A DNA stretch of 64,000 bases from Phytophthora sp. 'mugwort' (taxonomy: Eukaryota > Oomycota > Peronosporomycetes > Peronosporales > Peronosporaceae): the NCBI GenBank assembly GCA_033558025.1, contig JAUCEF010000016.1, positions 2,170,001 through 2,234,000 on the forward strand, written 5' to 3'. Under the pieces are notes generated by a model, which was not told the origin of the DNA, made no database searches, and was given only the letters and a program-made list of their open reading frames with translations. The position numbers and the translations under genes are program-made. Below are positions 1 to 9,300 of this stretch, one piece after another (the stretch's first letter is position 1; the number at the start of each line of letters is the position of its first letter).

Positions 1-713
1 TTGCCACGACTGACCTCGAAGTGCTTCTTCACTGGCGCTCCTGACGCCGAGTGCGCAATGGGTCCGACAAAGCCGCCCAAGTTAATGAGTGGCACAACTC
101 CGTCGGCGAACTCGGCTCCCCAGCCTCCTCGCACCTTCACCGAGGCCACGCGAGGCTCACCAATGAACACAGCATGCAACACGGGGCGTACGTTCTTGAC
201 GCTGATCTTAATGAGACTCTGCGTCAATGCAGCGCTGAGCGCCGTGAACTGCGGGTCCTGCATATTGAGGAAACCGAAGCAGATGACACCGTCGAAACCG
301 CCGCATTCCGTCAGCTTGTTGGCTGCGTACGGGAGCTGCTCCACGTTCACGACCGTGAAGGTCTCGGAGTTCACGGACTGGGCCTGCAGCTTGGCTAGAC
401 AGTTTTGCACTGCCGCGTCTACGATCTCCGCGTCATTGCTGGTCTTGAGCAGAGCCACGCGTACCGCTACGTCCATCTGAGGAGCAGCAGAAACCTGCAT
501 CTGAGTCTGAGTCTCCATGGGAGCGGGAGGAGGCGACTCCATGTTGGCGTCCTGCTCCGTCTGGACCGCCGGTTGGTTGACGCGCTTGCGGCCCGTGGGG
601 GCGCGGGCCGAATAGTCGCCGAAATTCCAAGTCGAGCCGCCTCCCGGAGGCGCATGCACGCGCGTGGTCGGGCGCTTGAGCTCGCCCATGTCTGTGCTAG
701 TGAGGGTCGACAT
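1..713 (-). CDS. Lumazine-synthase-like protein, 3'-truncated by window edge
   Basis: The minus-strand frame is open from an ATG at 713 to the window edge (237 codons, C-terminus missing). Residues 1-79 are a polar, proline- and glutamine-rich leader containing RVHAPPGGSTWNFGDY, which resembles the short PPGG motif of Jupiter/HN1-type proteins. From about residue 80 the sequence follows the 6,7-dimethyl-8-ribityllumazine synthase fold: an initial RVALLKTS strand, an LPYAANKL segment at the place of the family's FELP(L/Y)AAK, then FDGVICFGF and a strand before PVLHAVFIG. Lumazine synthase makes the penultimate intermediate of riboflavin synthesis. The leader is unusual for that enzyme, and some substrate-binding positions look changed, so the activity may differ. 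An internal ATG at 476 would give the domain alone, but the upstream frame is codon-like and continuous, so I prefer 713. Confidence 0.55.
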   Translation of the reverse strand, partial: MSTLTSTDMGELKRPTTRVHAPPGGGSTWNFGDYSARAPTGRKRVNQPAVQTEQDANMESPPPAPMETQTQMQVSAAPQMDVAVRVALLKTSNDAEIVDAAVQNCLAKLQAQSVNSETFTVVNVEQLPYAANKLTECGGFDGVICFGFLNMQDPQFTALSAALTQSLIKISVKNVRPVLHAVFIGEPRVASVKVRGGWGAEFADGVVPLINLGGFVGPIAHSASGAPVKKHFEVSRG

Positions 714-2048
714 CCTTTAGCGCTAACGTCTGCCGCGTCTAAAGGGGGAAATGCGGATCCCTTTCGAGAACGACGAATACCGGCGTTTTATTGGTCAAAA
801 CTCCCATATTTGACCACAAGCTTCAGTTTAGAATTCCTAATTAATTAATTAAATTTATTTGACGTCCGATAACTTTTGCGCATGACACAGAACAAGAAGA
901 GCCGCGGAGAGGCGGGAGGGGAACACGGTGGTCGACATGCCGATTGTCGATTTACCAACGGCTTGTTGGAAAGGAACCAGCGCTTGCCGTTGAGTGGCAT
1001 GACATCGTATACTTTGGCTCGAGTGCAACGACAGCCGTTGAACGGCATGGCGTCGTCCAGATTTCGTCTTGGAGTACAACGGCAGCTCACCCAGCAGCTG
1101 CAATGCAGGCTGCATTATGCAGCCAACCTCGCAGCAGCCACCCACGCATTCCACAATCTGCTTTCGCGGAGCGTCATGGAGCTCACGGAGAACGAACCTC
1201 GAAAGATACACAGAGTGCAAGCCGCGAGTGCCGCTGCGAGCGCGCATTGCCGGGTGACTCGAAGCAATCCCGTTGGCGCCTGATTTACTTAACGAAAGAG
1301 GCTCAACAGGTGCGATTTGCTCAATGAAACGGACGCACCGAACGTATCTCGGCGGCGTCACGCCTTCTGAAGTAATTGTCGAGGGTGAGAGCGACGCCCA
1401 GGACAACCGCACCGTGGTAAGCGAACCAAGCTTCTACTGCTGCAGGCGAAGCTCGGAGCCAACCCAGGGGCATGTACATTATTGTGGCAGTGTACAAGCC
1501 ACTCCATGGTCCGCCCTTGATGAGGTTCTCGAAACAGAAGCGTTGCATTAATGCTGTTCTTCCGGGGTTTCAACGGCCACCTGACGCCACCGCTTGCCGC
1601 AGATCGACAGCCAGATGTGCCACGGACCCAGCATTGCCAACGTTTTACTAACGCTGGCAGTAGCTCATTTAAGGAGCGTCAAGACGGAAGGTGGTCAGCA
1701 AGACCCAAGCAACAAGACACAAAAGGCCATCGCAGCGCATCACCCCTCTTTTCCTTCTATTTTATTTTCCCGAAAGGTCGTATGACCCTTTTTTCTTCCC
1801 TCGTGATCGTTACAAGCGACTAACAAAGCTTTTCAGCCAACCACATGTGCGCAAACTGCTATTACCAGCCAATGGCGCGTTGCTGTCCGTTTCAGTTGCT
1901 ACTAAAACCCGCGGCGACTTCAAAAACCCATCTAACCGCCCACTGCCCACTGCAACGGGGGGAGCAAGTAGAGCGCGGCCGCTTCGCATTCTCCAGTGGA
2001 GCGGCTAACCGACAGACCACCTTCCCATTAGCAAAAGGCGTATAAAAT
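714..2048. other. Intergenic region between divergent genes
   Basis: About 1.3 kb separates the lumazine-synthase-like gene (-) from the MYB gene (+), so it should hold both promoters. Only short, overlapping, low-quality ORFs occur. There is an AT-rich run of TAAT repeats near 838-852. Near 985-1085 a loosely repeated phrase around CCGTTGA(A/G)(C/T)GGCATG recurs two or three times. I see no convincing gene. Confidence 0.6.
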
Positions 2049-3434
2049 ATGCCGGTCGCGGCCATCCCCCTGGCGGCCACGGACTCTCCGATTTTATCCG
2101 CGTCGGACTCGCCAATCTTATGCAGTAGCAACGGCGTCGCGCCGGACAAGCGCCGTGCGTGGACGCCTGAGGACGACGCCGTGATCTTGCGCTTCGTGCG
2201 CGACTGCGGCACTAAGCACTGGGCCAAGATCGCGACGCTGCTGCCCGGTCGCACGCCCAAGCAGTGCCGCACGCGTTGGCTTAACTTTTTAGACCCGAAT
2301 ATCGACAAGGCTCCGTGGCGTGCCGACGAGACGCAGCTCATTTTGGCGGCTCAAAAGCGGCTGGGCAACCGCTGGGCCGAGATCGCCAAGCTGCTGCCCG
2401 GCCGGACAGACAACGCCATTAAGAACCACTGGTACTCGACCTACCGCCGTCGCTGCCGCCAAGCAGCAAAGCTCCAGGAAAAAGCGACACAAAGTCATAA
2501 CCAGACGGCAACTTGTGACCAAATGAATGTGGAAATGTCATATTCAAATCAGGAACAGGTTCAGATGACGGTAACGGCAACTTCAATTTGGAGCGCAGCG
2601 CTGAGTTGGCCGTTTTCGTCGTCGATGAGCCCGTCACTTGATGCTGGCGGCTTCGGATCGGGCATTCCGACGTTGTTGTCACCACTGAGGCTGTCAAGCA
2701 GAAGCATGTCGACGTCGACGTCTCTGGCCATGTCGATGGCAGTGCCGTTGCCCATGCCGGTGGCACTTCCGTCGCCAAAGACTCTGTTTGGCGTGGAGAG
2801 TCGAGCATCAACGCCGTTGTTTCCTCCTTCTACCTGTGGATCTTCAAGCGCAATGAAGTTGGAACCAAGTGTGCCGCATCAAGGACCGACGTTGCAGAAC
2901 CACCAGTCAGCATGGAAGGGGCTCCCGGGACTACAATTGACAGATAATGAGTTCTCATCGCCCTCTAGTAGCTGCAGCTCGTCGAGTGCATTTGATACAC
3001 CTCCTACATCGGGAAATACATGGGGCGACAAGAAGCGGTGGATGGGCAAGTCGAGAGTGGAGGTTTTGAGACGACAGGGCACCCCTGGACGTGAACGCAG
3101 TAACTCGGCCGACTTGTTCTTGGACTGCGTCGAGATGATGAACCCCAAGGCAGCGGTACAGAACAGTAGCTCGGTCTTGAGTATTGCCACAACAAACGAG
3201 ACCGATGATGAAGGCAGCGACCAGCAGTCGTTGGCTTCCCCTTTGGACTCTGAGAATCGCAACCATTGCAACTTTCCGGGCTTCCAAAAACAGTGGTGGG
3301 ATCACATTGGCACAGAGCTGAGTAGCAAGAGCAATGGAGATTTGTGTACAAACCCTACAGCTTCAATATTAACAACGACGTCCGTGTCAAGGCAATCCGA
3401 AGCGCTAGGACATTTAACGAGCTCGGTACTTTAA
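2049..3434 (+). CDS. R2R3-type MYB transcription factor
   Basis: A 461-residue intron-free ORF. Two MYB/SANT repeats lie near the N-terminus. R2 is about residues 36-84, with the spaced tryptophans of AWTPEDD, KHWAKIA and TRWLNFL. R3 is about 88-136, with APWRADE, NRWAEIA and [11 protein letters not shown]3 carries the [14 protein letters not shown] recognition-helix signature of R2R3 proteins, so sequence-specific DNA binding in the nucleus is well supported. The remaining 320 residues are Ser/Thr/Pro-rich with no domain I recognise and probably hold regulatory segments. The ATG at 2049 follows a TATAAAAT stretch by a few bases and is the first in frame. The target genes cannot be read from sequence. 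It converges on the calpain-like gene with only 89 bp between stop codons. Confidence 0.9.
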   Translation: MPVAAIPLAATDSPILSASDSPILCSSNGVAPDKRRAWTPEDDAVILRFVRDCGTKHWAKIATLLPGRTPKQCRTRWLNFLDPNIDKAPWRADETQLILAAQKRLGNRWAEIAKLLPGRTDNAIKNHWYSTYRRRCRQAAKLQEKATQSHNQTATCDQMNVEMSYSNQEQVQMTVTATSIWSAALSWPFSSSMSPSLDAGGFGSGIPTLLSPLRLSSRSMSTSTSLAMSMAVPLPMPVALPSPKTLFGVESRASTPLFPPSTCGSSSAMKLEPSVPHQGPTLQNHQSAWKGLPGLQLTDNEFSSPSSSCSSSSAFDTPPTSGNTWGDKKRWMGKSRVEVLRRQGTPGRERSNSADLFLDCVEMMNPKAAVQNSSSVLSIATTNETDDEGSDQQSLASPLDSENRNHCNFPGFQKQWWDHIGTELSSKSNGDLCTNPTASILTTTSVSRQSEALGHLTSSVL

Positions 3435-3523
3435 ACGTGCTAGAAATGTTCGGATGAGGAAGTAAAAAGGGTCATATTTTACTGTAAAAGTTTCATTTTG
3501 TGTCTTTTTCACTTCCATTCGTT

Positions 3524-6500
3524 TTACTCTTTGTCACATGTAAGAGTGAACTCAGCATCGCACTGCACCGAGAGCACAAACTTCCCCAGTCGTCCAGGTT
3601 CATACGTGGTAGGAACAATAACGTAGCCACCTTTTGCTGCTGCAGCGAGAACGAGTTCAGGTGGGGAAGTCACTGAGTGCAGAGGCGCAAAGTCCGTCTC
3701 GCTCCATGCTCGACCATTGATCACAATTGGGTGCGTCATAGAGTTCGAATCGCTTCCTTCCGCGGTCGTATCTGCAGGACGCAGGAGTTTGCCTGATCCA
3801 CCTCGGAACAAATAAAAGCCAATCATGGAGCCAACTGAGTCTCGTTGGCAACGAGTTTTCCACTCCCGCTCGGAACGTGTCAATGTGATGCGTACTTTTG
3901 TTGGTCTCACGCCTTGCAGTTGTAAGAGAAACTTTGGGTTTTGTCTCCAGTCCGGGTGAAGGTGACAGCCTCCTGAGTTCGTTGCTGTCCATTCACCCGG
4001 CATGCTTTGAACAGCTCCTGCGCCTTTGGGTAGTTCATCGATGAGTAGTGGGAAATCACTGTCAACCTGCAGCTCAAACGAGCCTTCGGCTCCAGGTTCC
4101 CCCAATGTTGGGACAAGCAGAAGCCCACCTCCCCCATTAGAGTTGACAGCACTTGGTGACTCAGAGGCGAGGAGCCATTCTTTAGGTACTTTTCGGAGGT
4201 ACAGACAAGCTGATGCTGGACTCGTGTACGAGGACAATCGACACCATTCCGTAGGCTTTACGACCAGTTTGGGTGTCGGAAAAGTCCCTGTAATCGATCC
4301 TGGTTCAGCCTGTTCAGGAGCTTCTCCATCCTCGTCCACGTCGTCCATAAGAACCTTTTCAGCCTTTTGGTTGCTTCGAAATTTTGTGCCGCGTATTAAC
4401 CTTTCACTGATCGCTGTCGCCTTGGTAAACGGGGACTCGACAATTTCTCCTAGAAAGTTGGTCTTTTGGCCCTTGATATGAGCTCGAAGCTGCGTGGCTG
4501 CGCAGCTTCCAGACCCGCCAACAGCTACAGACGTGGACACTACGGCCGTTGCTCGTACAGCCGTAATCCCGACCAGGTTGGCACGATCTTTCGCTGCTTC
4601 GCGATGCTGTCGCGTCTTCGAGCCAAGCGAAGCACGATGCGATGTCTTGCGAAGCACCACTTTGATGGTCACGTGCGCTCTGGTCGAGAGCAATTTGCGC
4701 AGTCTTCGAAGTTCTCGTGGTGATCTCTCTGCAAAACGGACCCAGAACTGCGGATTCTGACACCATGACGGGTTCTCTTCGCCCGCGACGTGAGACTGTG
4801 GCAATGGTAGCATGAGTAAGGGGCCTCCTGCATTCGCTATATCCCCCGAGCTGCTGGTGCCACCTGCAGGAGCTCCGTTGACATCACCAGTCGAAGCTCC
4901 TCCATCATCGGCTCGCCAACGTCCAGTGCGGATCACTGACAACAAAGGAGGAACGCGCTCAACATGCACGGGCTGAGGCGCTACGACACGTAGGAAGAAC
5001 TCCATCTCGACCTTAGGGTTCGTTGTGTATGGTACGAGATAGTAAGCTGCTCCGGGGGAAATCGTGACATCTTCCTTGACTAGCTCACGCTCAGGGAGTG
5101 TCTTCGGTTGGCCACCAGTACTGCCAGGTAAAGCACTGAGCCCAGCAGCATTGACAACAATCCCTGCCATTGGCGTCGCTGGATGAGACAAGGAAGGCGT
5201 GGCTGGAGGACCTGGAGTAGCAGGGGCCACGACACCAGACCAGTCGATAGCGGACGATGCCGTTTCGTACGAATGAGCCTCAGCGACGACGTGGCTGCGT
5301 TTGAATTCCCATAGAGCAGGAGGTGGGTCATTCGACGATGCCGTGGCTAGCGTCAACTTCTCACGGAGTAAGACAAAGTTGATCGCGTAGTTATCTCCAC
5401 CATACAGTCGAAAGTCGCGCTGTGTGAGTGACAGCAGCACGCCGCTCACCGATTTGTCGACAGTGACGTCTCCATGACCCGTACGAAGATTTTCGAGCGG
5501 CACAGATAGCTTAAACTGCGGGTTACGATGCCAGTTGGGGTCTGCGTCTTGTAGCCATCCCCACCTGGTCTTTTCAATCAGTGTCTCCTTTGAACGAGCC
5601 ACTGTGTGACCAGGTGAATTGTGATGCGGATCGTCGCCTATTGTGGCTGCAGCTGGGACTGGTACCTTGACAGGAGCCCCTGCAGCAGTCGTGCCGACCC
5701 AGTCGCCTCGGACACTGTATTGACGGACATCTGGTTGGAAAACATGCACTACAAAGAGCTCTGTGAACGTGTCCACCACGTCCTCCCAGACCATCCAGAA
5801 ACATCCGTCGTGTCCTGAGCGCGAGAACGCACAACGTGGATCGGCACGCATTGCCTGCTCAATCTGCGCGTGCTCTTCCCACATACTGTCGTCATTTGAC
5901 CATTCCCCCTTCCACATGCCTCGGCCCCAAACCGTCTTAACCTTCACGAAGCGTAATACCTTCCCAGACGCTTGGGACCCTGCACCTGTCGTAGAAGGAA
6001 GCCCCACTTCCGTCACGTGTTGTATGACGTACTGTCGGTTCTTGACGATGCCCATAGCTGTGACGTCCTGCGAATTGAACGAAAGTTGTCGTAGTTGGGT
6101 CGTTAAGAGACACTTATTCTTCTTGTAACGCAACAATTGTTTCCACAAGAGTATTGACGGACTGAACGCTGTTGCTGCTGGGTTGCGTGCAGTGGCTTGG
6201 TCGAACTGGAGCTGTTTGACACGCTCCAATTGCAGGTCAATGCGATGTGCACTACCCCCCGTGCAGTCCAGGAACGCTTCGAGGATCCGTCCACTGCTTG
6301 TGCCGGCGCTACCGCCAACTCCTCCGCCGTATTTCTCGTCCAAGGCCTGATAACTGCCGTGCAGCTTCGCGTAGGCCTTTTCAAGGAACGGAATGAACAC
6401 TTCATTCTTGTTAATACTACTGCCGTATAGTGCAGACCCTGGTGGTGAGAAAGTAGAGATTCCCCCACTGAAGACCTTGTCTTCCGGTTGAAGTTCCATC

Positions 6501-6988
6501 GAGTACGGGATCCGAGTGTCTGTTGTCACGGGGACCCAATTATCGTCCTTGTAGAATCGACACGTGTAGACTCCGAACTGTTTAAAGCTGTGCAGTGACT
6601 CGGAAACGAAGAGATTTTCAATGAGATTGTCCGGGTGCAGAGCGACAGCTGCGAACACGCCCAGAAGCCACGCATCGTTGAGTAATCCTTCACGTAGAAC
6701 GCCACAACCAGCTGAGCTCTTGAAGTAGTCGGGATCCGTAGTGTATTCCGTCGGTCGGTACCAGAAGACGTGGCCAGTCGACTCTCCGCTTTGCTGAGGC
6801 ACGTAGTCGGGGAGTTTATTTGGGTCAAAGTATAGACTTGAAACGTCGGAAGGGAAGTCCGGATCTTCGTACAGCGGCACAGATCCAGTAGCTTCATCGG
6901 CTTGACTGCTGAGATACTGAACGATCTCATCTTCCACCACCAAGGCTGAAGAAGCCGACGAATCGATTGTTAGCGCACGATGAGGCAT
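3524..6988 (-). CDS. Calpain-family protein with degenerate catalytic triad (pseudoprotease)
   Basis: A 1154-residue intron-free ORF. Residues about 40-400 align with the calpain cysteine-protease core: WYRPTEY, the GLLNDAWLLGVFAAVALHP helix, the FYKDDNWVPVTTDTRIPYS strand, FLEKAYAKLHGSYQAL and AFLDCTGG. The three catalytic positions are all changed. The Cys of the GxCWLL motif is Ala106, the His of GHAY is Arg318 (NRQY), and the Asn of RNPWG is Thr352 (KTVWG). Three calpain domain-III/C2-like modules follow, each with a W-x(2)-NP(Q/K)F motif, near residues 480, 740 and 1010. The gene is therefore full length and apparently maintained, but it should not cleave peptides by the calpain mechanism. 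A scaffolding, membrane-binding or inhibitory role is an inference. No signal peptide or membrane segment is evident. The ATG at 6988 fits the divergent arrangement with the KPR copy at 7208. Confidence 0.85.
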   Translation of the reverse strand: MPHRALTIDSSASSALVVEDEIVQYLSSQADEATGSVPLYEDPDFPSDVSSLYFDPNKLPDYVPQQSGESTGHVFWYRPTEYTTDPDYFKSSAGCGVLREGLLNDAWLLGVFAAVALHPDNLIENLFVSESLHSFKQFGVYTCRFYKDDNWVPVTTDTRIPYSMELQPEDKVFSGGISTFSPPGSALYGSSINKNEVFIPFLEKAYAKLHGSYQALDEKYGGGVGGSAGTSSGRILEAFLDCTGGSAHRIDLQLERVKQLQFDQATARNPAATAFSPSILLWKQLLRYKKNKCLLTTQLRQLSFNSQDVTAMGIVKNRQYVIQHVTEVGLPSTTGAGSQASGKVLRFVKVKTVWGRGMWKGEWSNDDSMWEEHAQIEQAMRADPRCAFSRSGHDGCFWMVWEDVVDTFTELFVVHVFQPDVRQYSVRGDWVGTTAAGAPVKVPVPAAATIGDDPHHNSPGHTVARSKETLIEKTRWGWLQDADPNWHRNPQFKLSVPLENLRTGHGDVTVDKSVSGVLLSLTQRDFRLYGGDNYAINFVLLREKLTLATASSNDPPPALWEFKRSHVVAEAHSYETASSAIDWSGVVAPATPGPPATPSLSHPATPMAGIVVNAAGLSALPGSTGGQPKTLPERELVKEDVTISPGAAYYLVPYTTNPKVEMEFFLRVVAPQPVHVERVPPLLSVIRTGRWRADDGGASTGDVNGAPAGGTSSSGDIANAGGPLLMLPLPQSHVAGEENPSWCQNPQFWVRFAERSPRELRRLRKLLSTRAHVTIKVVLRKTSHRASLGSKTRQHREAAKDRANLVGITAVRATAVVSTSVAVGGSGSCAATQLRAHIKGQKTNFLGEIVESPFTKATAISERLIRGTKFRSNQKAEKVLMDDVDEDGEAPEQAEPGSITGTFPTPKLVVKPTEWCRLSSYTSPASACLYLRKVPKEWLLASESPSAVNSNGGGGLLLVPTLGEPGAEGSFELQVDSDFPLLIDELPKGAGAVQSMPGEWTATNSGGCHLHPDWRQNPKFLLQLQGVRPTKVRITLTRSEREWKTRCQRDSVGSMIGFYLFRGGSGKLLRPADTTAEGSDSNSMTHPIVINGRAWSETDFAPLHSVTSPPELVLAAAAKGGYVIVPTTYEPGRLGKFVLSVQCDAEFTLTCDKE

Positions 6989-7157
6989 TGAACACTAGCG
7001 TTCGGGAAACCCGATCGAGTTTTGGACGCGAAACGACGCGTCGCTTGGCAAATCGTGTTCGTTCGTGCTCCGATTGGAGCGAGTTTCGCAGGAAATACCC
7101 AACTTTGTATTTATCCGGCGGTCATGATCATTGAAACAATCCTCGAAAGCGCAAAAC

Positions 7158-8712
7158 AAATGGGACCTTTTTTACATCACTAATGCCCATTTTTGGATCC
7201 TAAAAAAATGCTGCGGAAATGGGGACGTCGCTGCATCTCCGCGACGAGGAATTCCTGCGCGTACCGAGCTCGAGGACGCTCTGCGTACTCGATAGTACCC
7301 TCCCGCGACGCGACGAAAACAGCTGCGACTGCTCGTCTTAGCGAATTGCGCGTGGGTGTGTTGGGACTAGGGGCGATCGGGACCATCTTTTTCACTCGCC
7401 TGGGCCTGTTGACCGCCAGTCTCAAGGCGAAGAAAGAGTTGCCAATACTCAGAGTGGATGCGTTCGTCAAGCCCGAACAATTTGACTCTTGGATGGCAAC
7501 GGAGAAACTCCAGTTGTGTCTTGAAGAGCAGAAGAAGGAGGCGTTGGCGTTTCAAGTCGATTCCGAAAAGAAGGTGGCGACGGTCTTGGATGATCCAAAC
7601 GTTCGGGTTCTCACACTGGAGAGTGCAGGGGAGGATGATTATAGTGGCAATTTGGACGTGTTGTTGGTGGCGGTGAAGGCATACGACAGTGCTGGGGTCA
7701 TTCGGGAGCTTCGGGACAGGAACAGAAACTTGCTAAAGGATGACGCACTGTGTGTTCTGCTCCAGAATGGACTTGGTGAGGTACCAGAAGAAGAGGGAAG
7801 AGTACTGAGGAGAGTGGACGATCGATGGCAGTTTGTGAATGGCGTAACGTTTATTGGTGGACAAATGGTGGAGTTTGGTAGGGTGGTGACAAGCGGATTG
7901 GACGCGGGGATGACGTACCTCGCACCGTTTGGTGGATGTGATGATCGCGAGCCAAATAGTTCTGAAGAGGGAATTCTACTGCGAAAAGAACGTGATATCA
8001 AGATGGAGATGCTAGCACGAATGCTCGTGGCGGCAGGTACGGAGCTTGAAGTCAAACTGTGCGATATGGTTCGTACTGAGGAAGTTATTTGCTGTGATGC
8101 GTGAAGGTTTACGGTGTGAGGTGTTAGAGGCCAGTAAAATGCAAGCGGTGCTCTGGCGCAAATTGATTGTAAATGCTGCGATCAACCCGCTCGCGTCCCT
8201 GCTGGATGCACCGAATAGGGTAAATTCTTGACTACTGTCCAGGCGGTGTGTTACTCATCCCATTAACATTTGTGACTTGTTGCATTTCACTAGAGTATAA
8301 TTTCCAGCAAAGGCAGTCGACATTGTGTGGATATGGTGGTACAGGAGGCTCTCGCGGTCGCGAAACGCGAGCGGATTCCACTTACTTGCTCACAAAATGT
8401 ACAGGTGGTGATAACGAAATGCAGGTGCTACCAGTTTGCTGACAAGTTTTTGCCGTGTGTGTGTTTAGGAACTCGTTGACGAAATCCTCGAGGTGGCTCG
8501 CAACACTGACACCAATGTATGCTCCATGCTGGCAGATCTGCGTCGCGGATCGAGCTGAGCTTCTTTATGACTAGCGTTGCACTATGAACGCCGCATAGAG
8601 CTGACTTTGGCTTTGGAAACAGAACGGAGGTTGACGCCATCACTGGGCGCATTGTTGCAGGTGGCAAGCGGCATGGGATCCCGACCCCGGCAAATGAAAT
8701 ATTGCTCTCATT
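7158..8712. repeat. Left arm of 1.55-kb near-identical inverted repeat
   Basis: This segment reappears in reverse complement at 13234-14789. Comparing the DNA and all overlapping reading frames, I find three substitutions and one indel (A7 versus A8 just before the KPR start codon), which is about 99.7% identity. The arm begins 50 bp upstream of the KPR start codon and ends inside its last exon. Outside these borders the 5' flanks are unrelated, whereas the 3' flanks are homologous but clearly diverged. Confidence 0.93.
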
Positions 8713-8752
8713 TGTCAAGGCGCTTGGGGAGGGAACGCGGCGAATTGCATGA
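7208..8752 (+). pseudogene. Ketopantoate reductase (ApbA/PanE family), copy 1, with broken splice donor
   Basis: Model: join(7208..8068, 8130..8219, 8294..8404, 8469..8554, 8623..8752), which would give 425 residues. The N-terminus is Arg/Ser-rich and resembles a mitochondrial transit peptide. The NADP-binding GLGAIG motif is at residues 53-58. DVLLVAVKAYD and LLQNGLGE follow. Exon 2 carries WRKLIVNAAINPL, with the family's catalytic Lys near residue 298 and the substrate-binding Asn. Exon 5 carries RTEVDAITG with the second catalytic Glu. Ketopantoate reductase makes pantoate for CoA synthesis. The intron 4 donor reads CTGAGC here (8555-8560) where copy 2 has GTGAGC. Without splicing, translation would stop at TGA (8556-8558), losing 43 residues including the catalytic Glu. 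Hence it is called a likely pseudogene. The first intron (GTTCGT donor, 61 nt) is shared by both copies and is less certain. Confidence 0.75.
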
Positions 8753-9287
8753 CGTAGAGTGACTAGGTTCATGCAAACGAATGATAGGGTCTCGTTCTAA
8801 ACACTACCACAGTGTTTACAGTATAGTACACGTTTTGCTACCGTGAATGCCTGGCTCAGCAACGGTTAAGAAACGACACTAATGTCGGTAAGCGCCTTCA
8901 GGCCAGTGCGGCGGCACTGCGTCAGTTTAAAACGAGCACTTGCCCGCTACTAGTTCTTGATGGGATGAACCAGTAGACTTATGCAGCATGATTCATGCTG
9001 GTCTGAGTTGAGGACCAAAATCTATTACTGCTGGCAGCAGCAGATCGCCCGCTGGCAATTCGCAACGGCGTTAAATGAGGCAAAATCGCGAGCGATGTGG
9101 TAGTATTATTTTTAAAATTAATTAAAAATTAATTAAATTAAAGCAAGAAAGGGAGATTACGGACCCAAGATGATTGCTGATCGGAAACCATATTAATGAG
9201 ATCTTTGCCAGAATGTGGCAAATATGGCATTCGTCGACATACGGTATCGCTCACAATCAGATCTTCCGCCAAGTGCGCACTTGACCA
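8753..9287. other. Intergenic region, KPR copy 1 to aminopeptidase
   Basis: About 0.5 kb without a supported gene. It contains an AT-rich TTAATTAAAA-type stretch around 9110-9140 and leads into the aminopeptidase initiator. Confidence 0.6.
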
Positions 9288-9295
9288 TCATTCTT
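9288..9295 (+). promoter_or_regulatory. Oomycete-type initiator (Inr) of the aminopeptidase gene
   Basis: TCATTCTT lies 5 bases before the ATG at 9301 and matches the TCATTYY-type initiator known from oomycete core promoters. It implies a very short 5' leader and supports the ATG at 9301 as start codon. The match is by eye only. Confidence 0.5.
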
Positions 9296-9300
9296 GCGTC

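Noticed and set aside
1..480. 159-codon plus-strand ORF at the window start
   Set aside because: It is the complement of the lumazine-synthase-like gene, which has clear family similarity. The plus-strand product has none.
1661..1670. Initiator-like TAGCTCATTT upstream of the MYB gene
   Set aside because: It lacks the following pyrimidines of the oomycete initiator and lies about 380 bp from the start codon. Too weak to list.
8046..8231. Apparent frameshift after CCDA in the KPR copies (stop at 8104)
   Set aside because: A 61-nt intron (8069-8129) restores the frame and occurs identically in both copies, so it is better explained as splicing than as a mutation.
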